A stretch of 32,147 bases of DNA, from positions 1 through 32,147 of the forward strand of contig CAJJNI010000004.1 in NCBI GenBank assembly GCA_905193085.1. Reading direction: 5' to 3'. The notes beneath the pieces were generated by a model that saw only the letters and a program-made list of their open reading frames with translations, was not told where the DNA came from and ran no database searches. This stretch comes from an uncultured Lachnospiraceae bacterium. Lineage in GTDB: Bacteria > Bacillota > Clostridia > Lachnospirales > Lachnospiraceae. Position numbers and translations under genes: made by a program. This document shows, in pieces, positions 1-7,264 of the stretch (position 1 is the stretch's first letter; each line of letters opens with the position of its first letter).

Positions 1-492
1 ACGAACACATGCTTTACCATGCTCAATCCAGAAATTTCTTACATCAGGGTCAGGACTTGATAATGTAAGACCATTCTTGATGTTAGGGTGTGAGAAAAAT
101 GTAGGGTTAAAATCTATACCGATATTTCTTTCTTTCGCAAATTCTACCCATTTCTTGAAATGCTTAGGCTCAAGCTTATCTCTGTCAACAAACTCGCCAT
201 CTTCAAATATTGCATAACTTGCATGAAGGTTAAGCTTAACTTTACCCGGAACAAGTGAAATAACTTTGTCAATATCTGCCATAAGCTGTTCAGGTGTAGT
301 AGCTTTTCCAGGATAATTACCTGTAGTCTGGATACCACCTGTTAAAGGACCGTCATGGTCAAAACCTATAACATCATCACCCTGCCAGCAATGAAGTGAA
401 ACAGGAACATCTTTGAGTTTCTTAATAGCTGCATCTGTATCTACGCCCCATTTTGCGTAAATTTCTTTTGCGGATTCGTATCTTGTACTCAT
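1..492 (-). CDS. rhaA: L-rhamnose isomerase, N-terminal part (cut by window edge)
   Basis: The enzyme interconverts L-rhamnose and L-rhamnulose in the cytoplasm, the first step of rhamnose catabolism. Only the first 164 codons are present; the gene runs off the left edge. The visible part closely follows the known RhaA pattern: the SLHCWQGDDVIGF segment near residue 32, GPLTGGIQTTGNYPGKA after it, then KLNLHASY, EPKHFKKWVEFA and GIDFNPTFFSHP. The ATG at 492 has a GAGAGGAG-like ribosome binding site just upstream and a good promoter at 542-570. The rest of a rhamnose operon (rhaB, rhaD) would lie outside the window. Family assignment rests on recognised sequence motifs and is confident. Confidence 0.95.
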   Translation of the reverse strand, partial: MSTRYESAKEIYAKWGVDTDAAIKKLKDVPVSLHCWQGDDVIGFDHDGPLTGGIQTTGNYPGKATTPEQLMADIDKVISLVPGKVKLNLHASYAIFEDGEFVDRDKLEPKHFKKWVEFAKERNIGIDFNPTFFSHPNIKNGLTLSSPDPDVRNFWIEHGKACVR

Positions 493-541
493 TTATTGCA
501 ATCTCCTCTCAATATTCAAATTTCTTTGCCAAATCAAAATC

Positions 542-570
542 ATTGTACCGCATTTTGCCATAAAAAGCAA
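542..570 (-). promoter_or_regulatory. Sigma-A type promoter of rhaA
   Basis: Read on the minus strand: -35 TTGCTT (565-570), a 17-bp spacer and -10 TACAAT (542-547). This lies about 50 bp upstream of the rhaA ATG at 492. No clear operator palindrome was seen beside it. Confidence 0.6.
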
Positions 571-606
571 CTGTTAGAAAAGATTTTTTGTATCATTTTG
601 CAGCAC

Positions 607-1185
607 TCAGGCATTGGCACTGAATGTCGGCAATGATTCTATAACTTCACTTAACGGTGTCCATGACATCAAATCATCTTCTTCATTTTCACCGTCATCT
701 TCACTGTCTTCAAATGTCTTTTTTGCAGTTGATGTTTTTCTCTTAGCCGCATCAGCATCAGTATCAGGCAGTCTTGCATATGCACTGGTCTTTTTAAACT
801 CCTCAGCCACTTCATTTATTGCTGCAACCATATATTCTTTATCCGGGTCTTTGTCGGAAATTCCCGCAAGGGACTGACTGACAATATTAGTCACCTGTTC
901 TTTTGACTTAGCCTGCTTTAACTGTTCTTTAACAGCTTCGGCAGCTTTTTGTATTCTCAGGGCTCTTAAATACATCATCGGATTGTATTTTCTTAAATAT
1001 TCCATTTCTTTGGCAGACAGCTTTTTACCACGCTTAAGCTTTGACTCAATGCGCGCCTCCATTGCTTTTTTCTCATCATCTGTCATTTCATTATCACAAT
1101 CCAGCGTTTTCTGTAAATAATAGTTTATCATTTCTTCTTTTGTAGAAACATTTTTATTTTCTTTTGCTGCAAATATAGTTTCCAT
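607..1185 (-). CDS. Unknown charged, soluble 192-aa protein
   Basis: I do not recognise this protein. It has no signal peptide or membrane segment. It is rich in Lys and Glu and should be largely helical. Residues 1-120 look like helical bundles, with a KLKRGKKLSAKEMEYLRKYNPMM stretch. Residues 120-135 contain a DKDPDKEYMVAAINE segment. Residues 145-175 form a disordered linker of alternating basic (KRKTSTAKK) and acidic (EDSEDDGENEEDD) residues, followed by a short hydrophobic tail. The ATG at 1185 follows a GGGAGG ribosome binding site. It stands alone between rhaA and a divergent esterase, and a dispersed repeat lies directly upstream. That the gene is real is supported by its ribosome binding site and length; no function can be inferred. 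Confidence 0.75.
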   Translation of the reverse strand: METIFAAKENKNVSTKEEMINYYLQKTLDCDNEMTDDEKKAMEARIESKLKRGKKLSAKEMEYLRKYNPMMYLRALRIQKAAEAVKEQLKQAKSKEQVTNIVSQSLAGISDKDPDKEYMVAAINEVAEEFKKTSAYARLPDTDADAAKRKTSTAKKTFEDSEDDGENEEDDLMSWTPLSEVIESLPTFSANA

Positions 1186-1213
1186 AACATAACCTCCCGC
1201 AATTTATCTTAAT

Positions 1214-1304
1214 GCCAGGGTCAAAAGGTCTAAACCCACCTGAGCCTGCTCATAATGCCAAACAATCCGTAGTCATCATAATGGGGGCTTTTGACCCAAA
1301 CATC
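1214..1304. repeat. Dispersed MITE-like element, copy 1, with 8-bp flanking direct repeats
   Basis: A 91-bp element starts GCCAGGGTCAAAAG and ends CTTTTGACCCAAACATC. Its ends contain a perfect 10-bp inverted repeat (1218-1227 and 1288-1297). It is bounded on both sides, with no gap, by ATCTTAAT (1206-1213 and 1305-1312), which looks like a target-site duplication. The left half (1214-1256) matches the reverse complement of the copy at 10694-10758. It sits between two divergent genes, upstream of the 192-aa gene. Confidence 0.75.
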
Positions 1305-1360
1305 ATCTTAATATACTCATTATAAATATCGGAACAATATGCGAATTTCAATATGAATAA

Positions 1361-1389
1361 TTGTTTTTTTATGCAACATTTGATATAAT
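1361..1389 (+). promoter_or_regulatory. Promoter of the acetylesterase gene (extended -10)
   Basis: -35 TTGTTT (1361-1366), a 17-bp spacer and consensus -10 TATAAT (1384-1389), preceded by TGA giving an extended -10 (TGnTATAAT). It lies about 45 bp upstream of the ATG at 1437. Confidence 0.65.
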
Positions 1390-1436
1390 GATATTTGATT
1401 TTATACACATTTTTGAAAATAAGGAGACTGACTTAA

Positions 1437-2834
1437 ATGGAACACGGAACTTTTATTACTGAGGGAATGAGCGACTGGCAGATTGTGCAGCACCATGACG
1501 GATATGCAACAGTACATTTTGCCGGAACATGGATTGTTATTAAAGATGCAGTCAAAATCGGAATTGTCGATGTTGTACCAAAAATAAGAATTGTAAGTGA
1601 AGAAGATAATTCACAAATCAGCGCATGGCTGACACCTTCATATACTCCTGACAATGATGATATGAAGACAGGTACATGGGAAACAGATTTAAAAATTCCG
1701 GCCGGCGGTCCTTACCGAATTGAGACAAGCCTTCATGTTAAAAGTGTCCGCGAAGGTCTCAACTGGGTATTCAGAGGTGATGTAAGACTTCATGTCGGTG
1801 TAGGTGATGTATTTATGATTGCCGGACAGTCAAACTCTGCCGGATATGGTAAAGATACAGCTTATGATGCACCGGAGCTTGGTGTTCATCTTTTCAGGAA
1901 CCGCCACACATGGGACCTTGCAGCACACCCGTTTAACGAATCTACTTTCAATGCCGGAGTTGCAAATGCAGACAGAGGAGTGACAGGTGTATCTCCTTAT
2001 CTTGCTTTCGGTAAATATTTTAAGAAGCTTTCACACTATCCGGTAGGACTTATCGAAACTGCTATGGGTGGAATGCCAATTAAGAAATGGAAACCGAATG
2101 TCGGCGGATTATACAAAAACATGGTTGAACAGGCAAAAGCATGCGGAGATATGGCGGGTGTTTTATGGTATCAGGGCTGCTCTAACACTGATGCAAAAGG
2201 ACTTGACGGTTACAAAGAAAATTATTATGAGATAATCGACTGTTTCAGAAAAGACATCGGTTATGATGTACCGTTTTTTACATTCCAGTTAAACAGGGAA
2301 ATCAACAGTCCTAATGATGACGGATACGGACAGGTCCGTGAAATTCAAAGACAGGCATCACATGACATTAAAGAGGTTTACATAATTCCAACTCTCAATT
2401 GTTCTCTTTCTGATACAATACATAACAATGCACACTCAAACATCATGCTCGGTGAAAGTCTTGCAAAACTGTGCGGACATGTGCTCTACAATACTACAGA
2501 ATTTTTTGCACCTGAAATTTCAAGTGCTGTATTAAATGACAATATTATCAGCTTAACATTTGAGCATGTAAACGGTTCTCTCCTCATACCAACACAGAAC
2601 CCTGAAATATGTGGTTTTACAGTTAATGATGATAATGGAACAGTTCCATATGAAAAAATCATGGTAAATGAAAACAAAAAAAATGAAGTAGATATTTATC
2701 TGACAGAAAAACCTTCCGGAAAATGTCTTATTTCATATGCTTACGAAGCAAATCCGACACGAGTGCTTCTTATGGACGAGAGAACTTATCTTCCACCACT
2801 CTCATTCTACAAGTATGAGGCAGCTTCAAACTAA
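1437..2834 (+). CDS. Sialate O-acetylesterase / SGNH-type carbohydrate acetylesterase
   Basis: Predicted to remove O-acetyl groups from glycans (sialic acids, or plant polysaccharides such as acetylxylan). Residues 1-115 form a beta-rich N-terminal domain. The SASA/SGNH hydrolase domain begins at the MIAGQSNSAGYG motif near residues 128-139, where Ser of GQSN is the expected nucleophile. It continues through GLIETAMGGMPIKKW and LWYQGCSNTD. The SDTIHNNAH motif near 324-332 supplies the Asp and His. A beta-rich C-terminal domain follows. There is no signal peptide, so it is probably cytoplasmic and acts on imported oligosaccharides. The start is supported by AAGGAG at 1421-1426. It is a single-gene unit with its own promoter and terminator, divergent from rhaA. 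Substrate is inferred from family only. Confidence 0.85.
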   Translation: MEHGTFITEGMSDWQIVQHHDGYATVHFAGTWIVIKDAVKIGIVDVVPKIRIVSEEDNSQISAWLTPSYTPDNDDMKTGTWETDLKIPAGGPYRIETSLHVKSVREGLNWVFRGDVRLHVGVGDVFMIAGQSNSAGYGKDTAYDAPELGVHLFRNRHTWDLAAHPFNESTFNAGVANADRGVTGVSPYLAFGKYFKKLSHYPVGLIETAMGGMPIKKWKPNVGGLYKNMVEQAKACGDMAGVLWYQGCSNTDAKGLDGYKENYYEIIDCFRKDIGYDVPFFTFQLNREINSPNDDGYGQVREIQRQASHDIKEVYIIPTLNCSLSDTIHNNAHSNIMLGESLAKLCGHVLYNTTEFFAPEISSAVLNDNIISLTFEHVNGSLLIPTQNPEICGFTVNDDNGTVPYEKIMVNENKKNEVDIYLTEKPSGKCLISYAYEANPTRVLLMDERTYLPPLSFYKYEAASN

Positions 2835-2912
2835 AAACAAATTTTTTAAATTATCGCGGCATAGCCAAAGTATAATACAAATACTGACTTTGGCTCATTG
2901 CCCACATAAATT

Positions 2913-2958
2913 ACAAGGACAGATGTTACCCAAATGAGTCACATCTGCCCTTGTTTTT
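2913..2958 (+). terminator. Rho-independent terminator of the acetylesterase gene
   Basis: A 14-bp stem (2913-2926 with 2941-2954) has one mismatch on this strand and is followed by five T (2954-2958). A second, smaller hairpin lies just upstream (2864-2871 with 2887-2894). Confidence 0.75.
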
Positions 2959-2998
2959 AACTATCTGTTTTGAACTATCTGTTTTGAACTATCTATTT
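2959..2998. repeat. Short tandem repeat, about three 14-bp units
   Basis: AACTATCTGTTTTG occurs at 2959-2972 and 2973-2986, and a truncated, slightly altered copy at 2987-2998. It lies between the acetylesterase terminator and the end of the convergent ATPase gene. Confidence 0.7.
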
Positions 2999-3024
2999 AA
3001 TAACAGTCCTTTGTTTTTCACAGT

Positions 3025-4905
3025 TTATTTAATTTTTATCCTTAATGCTCTTGTTGCATTTACAACTGCAATTACCATTACTCCGACATCTGCGAATATT
3101 GCAACCCACATGTTTGCGATACCGACTGCTCCAAGAATTAAGCATACCGCTTTTACAAATAATGCAAATACGATATTTTCTTTTACTATACGGAGTGTTT
3201 TTACGGAAATTTTCATTGCAAGTGCAATCTTTTGCGGATTATCGTCCATGAGAACTATATCGGCAGCTTCTATTGCTGCATCTGAACCTAAAGCTCCCAT
3301 TGCGATTCCGACATCTGCTCTTGAAAGAACAGGTGCATCATTGATTCCGTCACCGACAAATGCAAGTTTTTCTTTGTCGGACTTTTTGCCAAGCATTTTT
3401 TCTACTTCTGAAACTTTGTCGGCAGGAAGAAGTTCACTCCTGACATCGTCAATTCCTATATCTGCCGCAATCTGTTCTGCAGTATTTTTGTTATCACCTG
3501 TAAGCATAACAGTCTTTTTGACACCGCTTGCCTTAAGGGAAGCAATTGCCGCTTTTGATGTATCTTTAACTACATCTGATATTACTATACAGCCTGCATA
3601 TTTATCATCTACAGCAACATAAACTACTGTTCCCATCATATCACAGGGCTCATTCTGTATGCCAAATTTTTTCATAAGCTTCATATTGCCGGCATAAACC
3701 TTTTTACCGTCAACCCTTGCGCTTATTCCATGACCTGCAATTTCTTCTATGTTTGTAGTTTTGGTTATGTCAATTTCTTTTCCATATGCTTCTTTGAGAC
3801 TTATGCTTATCGGGTGGCTCGATGCACTCTCAGCATAAGCAGCCAGTTCAAGAAGAGTATCTTTTGTATAACCGTTTGCCGGCTGAATACCTGTCACTTC
3901 AAAAACACCTTTTGTCAAAGTACCTGTCTTATCAAACATAATATACTTTGTCGAGGACAACGCCTCAAGATAGTTAGAACCTTTTACAAGTATTCCATTT
4001 GCTGACGCACAGCCTATTCCCGCAAAGAAGCTTAACGGAATTGATATTACAAGTGCACAAGGGCAGCTTATTACAAGGAATGTAAGTGCTCTGATTATCC
4101 ACATTGACCATCTTGGTGAAGCTCCCATTATAATGGATATAATCGGAGGAATAAGTGCGAGTGCCAGCGCACTGTAACATACTGCCGGAGTATAATATTT
4201 AGCAAATCTTGTAATAAAATTTTCCGATTTTGACTTCTTCATGCTTGAATTTTCAACAAGGTCAAGTATTTTTGATACTGTTGACTCGCCAAATTCTTTT
4301 GTTGTCTCAATAGTGATTGCGCCTGTCATGTTAATACAGCCACTTATTACCTCGTCACCGTTCTTAGCACTTCTTGGAAGACTTTCTCCTGTAAGGGCAC
4401 TTGTGTTAAGTGTTGTACTTCCATCTACAATAATTCCATCAATAGGTACTTTTTCACCCGGATTTACTACAATCTGCGAACCGATTTCCACATCATCAGG
4501 GTCAACCTGTTCTACTTTACCATCAACTACTATATTTGCATAATCCGGACGAATATCCATCAGTTCCGTAATGTTTTTACGGCTTTTTCCTACAGCTACA
4601 CTCTGGAACAATTCACCAATCTGATAAAAAAGCATAACTGCCACACCTTCACGAAAATCACCCAGAGCAATCGCACCAACCGTAGCAACTGCCATCAGAA
4701 AATTTTCATCAAACACCTGCTTATTTAAAATACCTTTAAATGCTTTCTTTAAAATATCATAGCCGATAACAAAATACGGTACCATATACAGTATAAATTC
4801 TAAAACAGCCGGAATCTCAACAAACATTGTCAATACTGAAATCACAACTAAAAGCACTAATGAAATTATAATACGATATAATACTTTTTTTTGTTTTTTA
4901 CTCAT
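3025..4905 (-). CDS. cadA: Heavy-metal P1B-type ATPase (Zn2+/Cd2+/Pb2+ exporter, CadA/ZntA-like)
   Basis: A membrane pump exporting divalent soft metals at the cost of ATP. Landmarks in the 626-aa protein are: two or more N-terminal membrane helices; the actuator TGES motif near residue 170; the metal-binding SCPCALVIS helix near 280 (the CPC signature of Zn/Cd/Pb and Cu pumps); the phosphorylated Asp in DKTGTLTKG near 322; the HP motif in ASSHPIS; and GDGINDAP near 518. The ADVGVMVIAVVNATRAL tail has the helix-8 Asp typical of the Zn/Cd/Pb subgroup and argues against copper. The usual N-terminal metal-binding HMA domain is missing and is instead encoded by the separate small gene just upstream, 11 bp away. 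The start overlaps a weak AGGA site within the stop region of that gene. Confidence 0.93.
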   Translation of the reverse strand: MSKKQKKVLYRIIISLVLLVVISVLTMFVEIPAVLEFILYMVPYFVIGYDILKKAFKGILNKQVFDENFLMAVATVGAIALGDFREGVAVMLFYQIGELFQSVAVGKSRKNITELMDIRPDYANIVVDGKVEQVDPDDVEIGSQIVVNPGEKVPIDGIIVDGSTTLNTSALTGESLPRSAKNGDEVISGCINMTGAITIETTKEFGESTVSKILDLVENSSMKKSKSENFITRFAKYYTPAVCYSALALALIPPIISIIMGASPRWSMWIIRALTFLVISCPCALVISIPLSFFAGIGCASANGILVKGSNYLEALSSTKYIMFDKTGTLTKGVFEVTGIQPANGYTKDTLLELAAYAESASSHPISISLKEAYGKEIDITKTTNIEEIAGHGISARVDGKKVYAGNMKLMKKFGIQNEPCDMMGTVVYVAVDDKYAGCIVISDVVKDTSKAAIASLKASGVKKTVMLTGDNKNTAEQIAADIGIDDVRSELLPADKVSEVEKMLGKKSDKEKLAFVGDGINDAPVLSRADVGIAMGALGSDAAIEAADIVLMDDNPQKIALAMKISVKTLRIVKENIVFALFVKAVCLILGAVGIANMWVAIFADVGVMVIAVVNATRALRIKIK

Positions 4906-4916
4906 AATATCACATC

Positions 4917-5135
4917 CTATAAGAATATTTCGCAGTCATCTTCTACTTTCTTGCAATTCTTGAGTGCTTCTTTCATTACTGCATCAACATCAGCACCTTC
5001 CTCAAATTCAACTTTGAGCTTTAAAGTCATAAAACTGAGTGATGCATCTTTAACACCTGCTGTATTTTTTACTGCCTCTTCCATTTTTGCTGCACAGTTT
5101 GCACAGTCTACCTCTACTTTGTAAGTTTTTTTCAT
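4917..5135 (-). CDS. Free-standing HMA metal-binding protein (metallochaperone)
   Basis: A 72-aa HMA ferredoxin-fold protein that should bind a soft metal ion and hand it to the adjacent ATPase. The motif is VDCANCAAKMEEAV at residues 9-22, in the GxxCxxC position, followed by the expected beta-alpha-beta-beta-alpha-beta pattern (SLSFMTLKLKVEFEEG). The C-terminus carries further Cys (NCKK, DDCEIFL) that could add ligands. The start has an AGGAGG site 8 bp upstream. It appears to be the detached N-terminal domain of the P-type ATPase, and a candidate operator lies upstream at 5167-5192. Confidence 0.9.
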   Translation of the reverse strand: MKKTYKVEVDCANCAAKMEEAVKNTAGVKDASLSFMTLKLKVEFEEGADVDAVMKEALKNCKKVEDDCEIFL

Positions 5136-5166
5136 CTTTAAATCCTCCTGTTATATATTTTATTTT

Positions 5167-5192
5167 AATTGTTGTACAATCATTCAACTATT
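5167..5192. promoter_or_regulatory. Candidate second operator for the ArsR repressor
   Basis: An imperfect inverted repeat of two 10-bp arms with a 6-bp spacer. The left arm AATTGTTGTA (8 of 10 matches) and the right arm TTCAACTATT (identical) mirror the perfect operator at 5601-5626. It lies between the repressor gene and the HMA-ATPase pair, suggesting a separately controlled promoter there. Confidence 0.55.
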
Positions 5193-5216
5193 ATCGCAAA
5201 AAAATTTTACATTATA

Positions 5217-5579
5217 TTATTCATTAACATGCTCCATACACTGACTTATTATTCGCTCTACATGGGCATCAGCTATGGAATAGTATATAACTCTGCCTTC
5301 CTTACGGTATTTAACCAGATTCGCCTGTCTTAGTACTCTTAACTGGTGCGACACTGATGATTTCGACATTCCAAGCAGACAAGAAATATCACATACACAC
5401 ATCTCCGCTTTAATCAATGCATACAAAATCTTGATTCTCGTAAAATCACTGAAAATCTTAAACGCATCAGCCAAATCCATTAAAAGGTCATCATCAGGCA
5501 TTTCCTTTCTGACAGAACACACGACATCTTCATGAATAACAGGGCAATCACAGGAATCCAGTATTGCATCATCTTGCAT
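5217..5579 (-). CDS. ArsR-family metal-sensing repressor (CadC/SmtB-like)
   Basis: A winged-helix repressor that should leave its operator when Zn, Cd or Pb binds. The start chosen is the ATG at 5579, because a perfect GGAGGTG site (5586-5592) lies 6 bp upstream. An in-frame ATG 14 codons earlier would put that site inside the coding region. The resulting protein is about 120 aa. Possible ligands are an N-terminal CDC...C cluster (alpha-3N type), MCVCDIS in helix 3 (like ELCVCDIA of CadC), and Asp/His/Glu in the last helix (DAHVERIISQ..EH), the alpha-5 site position. Helix-turn-helix: CLLGMSKSSVSHQLRVLRQA; wing: KEGRVIYYSI. Both Cys-type and helix-5 sites look possible, so the preferred metal is undecided between Cd/Pb and Zn. 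Confidence 0.92.
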   Translation of the reverse strand: MQDDAILDSCDCPVIHEDVVCSVRKEMPDDDLLMDLADAFKIFSDFTRIKILYALIKAEMCVCDISCLLGMSKSSVSHQLRVLRQANLVKYRKEGRVIYYSIADAHVERIISQCMEHVNE

Positions 5580-5600
5580 TATATGCACCTCCATTCGTTG

Positions 5601-5654
5601 AATAGTTGAACCATCTTTCAACTATTATTATACACAACTGTTATGATATGTCAA
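5601..5654 (-). promoter_or_regulatory. Promoter and operator of the metal-resistance repressor gene
   Basis: Minus strand: consensus -35 TTGACA (5649-5654), 16-bp spacer and consensus -10 TATAAT (5627-5632). A perfect 10-6-10 inverted repeat (AATAGTTGAA / TTCAACTATT, 5601-5626) starts exactly after the -10, across the expected transcription start. Repressor binding here would block initiation, giving autorepression. Confidence 0.8.
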
Positions 5655-5705
5655 CATCATATTTTAATTTTGTGCAAAAATTTTGTGCAAAAAAATAAAT
5701 AAAAA

Positions 5706-5863
5706 AACAGTTCAGCCGCGCCATTCGCAAAGCTGCAGTTTCTCTGCTCTACCGCACTTTGTGCTTTCTTTGCTCATATTCTGGCGCTCATCTCATACCA
5801 TGTCAGGAATAATCATTCATGTAAACATGCTGCTTATTCCTGACATGATATGGCTGAACTGTT
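5706..5863 (-). other. Highly structured three-arm element ending in a T-tract (3' UTR element, possible ncRNA)
   Basis: The outer stem of 12 bp is perfect (5706-5717 with 5852-5863). It encloses two arms. Arm one is a perfect 14-bp stem (5799-5812 with 5834-5847) with CATGT/ACATG nested in its loop. Arm two pairs GCGCCA (5718-5723) with TGGCGC (5782-5787), then GCAAAG (5727-5732) with CTTTGC (5768-5773), and ends in two mini-hairpins (5735-5738/5744-5747 and 5754-5757/5761-5764). On the minus strand the closing stem is followed by seven T, so it can terminate the HD-domain transcript that stops 15 bp upstream. Nothing in it looks coding. Confidence 0.75.
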
Positions 5864-5877
5864 ATTATATATTTCTG

Positions 5878-7242
5878 CTACTCTGATTTATCTTCATCCA
5901 TAAATTCACCAAAATCAAATAAATCATCTATATTTACATCTGAATCCGCTACATCATCGGCAAACGGGTCTATATAATCAAGCTTTGATATTGCGGCTTC
6001 TTTAGCGGCTTTTTTCTCGGTCTCTTTAAGCTTTTTGGCATCTTCTTCGGCTTTAATTGCTGCTTCTTCTGCTCTCTTTGCTGCTTCTTCTCTTTCTTCC
6101 TGCTCTTCTGGAGTAAGCTGAATCTGTATAACTCCTTTGCCTGTTCCGAAGAATTTATCAACAACTTCCTCATCCATTACAAATCGGTTATCCATAGTCT
6201 TCATAACATCTAAAACCTGTATTTTACCAAATGTTGTCCTCAGTCCCAAATCCATTATTGAATTATTGTAAAAGCTTAGAACTACAGGTCTTAATACATC
6301 ATTGTCATTTTCTGCTATAACAATACCTTTATCTCCGTTTGTAAGAGTAACGCAGACACCCGCTGCCAGAATGTGAATACTTTCTGTAAGAGCTTTCACA
6401 ACTTCCTGCTCATATCTTCTGTCAGCAAGTAGTGCCCTGAGTGCTGTTACTTCAGATGTAGGATCTGTGTAAGATTTCATTGCTGTAAATCCGTCAAAAC
6501 CTTCTGCCACACGAAGAACTTTAGTTCCCTTAAGAAGCTGCTTTTCATCAAGGGGATTATCGGAAAGTATATTATGATGAAGCTGTGTTATTATCTTCTT
6601 TACATTAGAAGAAATATACACCTGACTCTGCAGAAGAGCCTGTGCTTCTTTAACTTCTTTCTTAACAACTGCATAATGACTGTCATTAGTGTCTATCGTC
6701 TGATTTCTGAACTCCTGTTCAACAAGTTCATCCGGTAAAAACAACTTATGAATGTCATGGAGCAATGCTGCTGTAACAACATCCATCTGCTCCTCAAAGG
6801 AAAACTCAAGCTGATGTGAAATCAACGCACATAAAATCGCTGTATTTACGGAATGTTTATATATATAATCTGATCTGCTTCGTAAGTTCTGCATAAAATT
6901 TATCTTATGATAAAGATTACCGTACATTTTAATAATCTGATTTGCAAGCGCATTAAGTTTCTTGGAATCCTGCTTCTTTGTAATTGCAGTCAGCTCGTCC
7001 TGAATTGAAAATACAGACATTGTCTGGAATCTTTCAAATTCCAAATCTTCCTTCGTCATTGGAGGAACGGGCTCTGCAGGCTCTAATATGTACAGTCCGA
7101 TAATTCTGAAATTGCGCACACTTATGATACCCTGATGAGTAAGTTTTGAATTGCGCTCATAAAGCAATGTACCATTTCTACTGTATATAGGTCTTGCTAA
7201 TCTCATTCCTACTTTTAAATCTTCCGTCTTAACATATAACAT
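5878..7242 (-). CDS. HD-domain protein with degenerate HD-GYP signature and acidic tail
   Basis: A 454-aa soluble protein related to HD-GYP cyclic-di-GMP phosphodiesterases. Residues 1-60 hold a small N-terminal domain (VGMRLARPIYSRNGTLLYE) often found ahead of HD-GYP domains. The HD domain runs from about 125 to 290: the first His in YKHSVNTAILC, then AALLHDIHKLFLP with the HD pair. Where active enzymes have HHE..DG.GYP, this protein has QLHHNILSDNPLDEK, so the GYP motif is lost and activity is doubtful. Residues 385-425 form a charged Glu/Ala/Lys coiled coil. The last 30 residues are strongly acidic. The ATG follows a GGGGAGG site. It starts 22 bp after the fucosidase gene and is likely co-transcribed with it. 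It may be a receptor rather than an enzyme. Confidence 0.8.
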   Translation of the reverse strand: MLYVKTEDLKVGMRLARPIYSRNGTLLYERNSKLTHQGIISVRNFRIIGLYILEPAEPVPPMTKEDLEFERFQTMSVFSIQDELTAITKKQDSKKLNALANQIIKMYGNLYHKINFMQNLRSRSDYIYKHSVNTAILCALISHQLEFSFEEQMDVVTAALLHDIHKLFLPDELVEQEFRNQTIDTNDSHYAVVKKEVKEAQALLQSQVYISSNVKKIITQLHHNILSDNPLDEKQLLKGTKVLRVAEGFDGFTAMKSYTDPTSEVTALRALLADRRYEQEVVKALTESIHILAAGVCVTLTNGDKGIVIAENDNDVLRPVVLSFYNNSIMDLGLRTTFGKIQVLDVMKTMDNRFVMDEEVVDKFFGTGKGVIQIQLTPEEQEEREEAAKRAEEAAIKAEEDAKKLKETEKKAAKEAAISKLDYIDPFADDVADSDVNIDDLFDFGEFMDEDKSE

Positions 7243-7264
7243 ATTATTAACCTCCCCATTATGG

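Noticed and set aside
2951..3622. A 223-codon open frame on the plus strand opposite the P-type ATPase
   Set aside because: Antisense shadow of a well-supported gene; low-complexity Thr/Ala/Ser/Ile composition, no ribosome binding site and no recognisable domain.
5668..5692. Tandem ATTTTGTGCAAAA upstream of the metal-resistance promoter
   Set aside because: Two short AT-rich copies only; no similarity to a known site and likely chance or minor slippage.
5683..5886. Plus-strand 67-codon frame across the structured element
   Set aside because: The frame simply crosses the perfect stems of the element; the pairing explains the sequence better than coding does.
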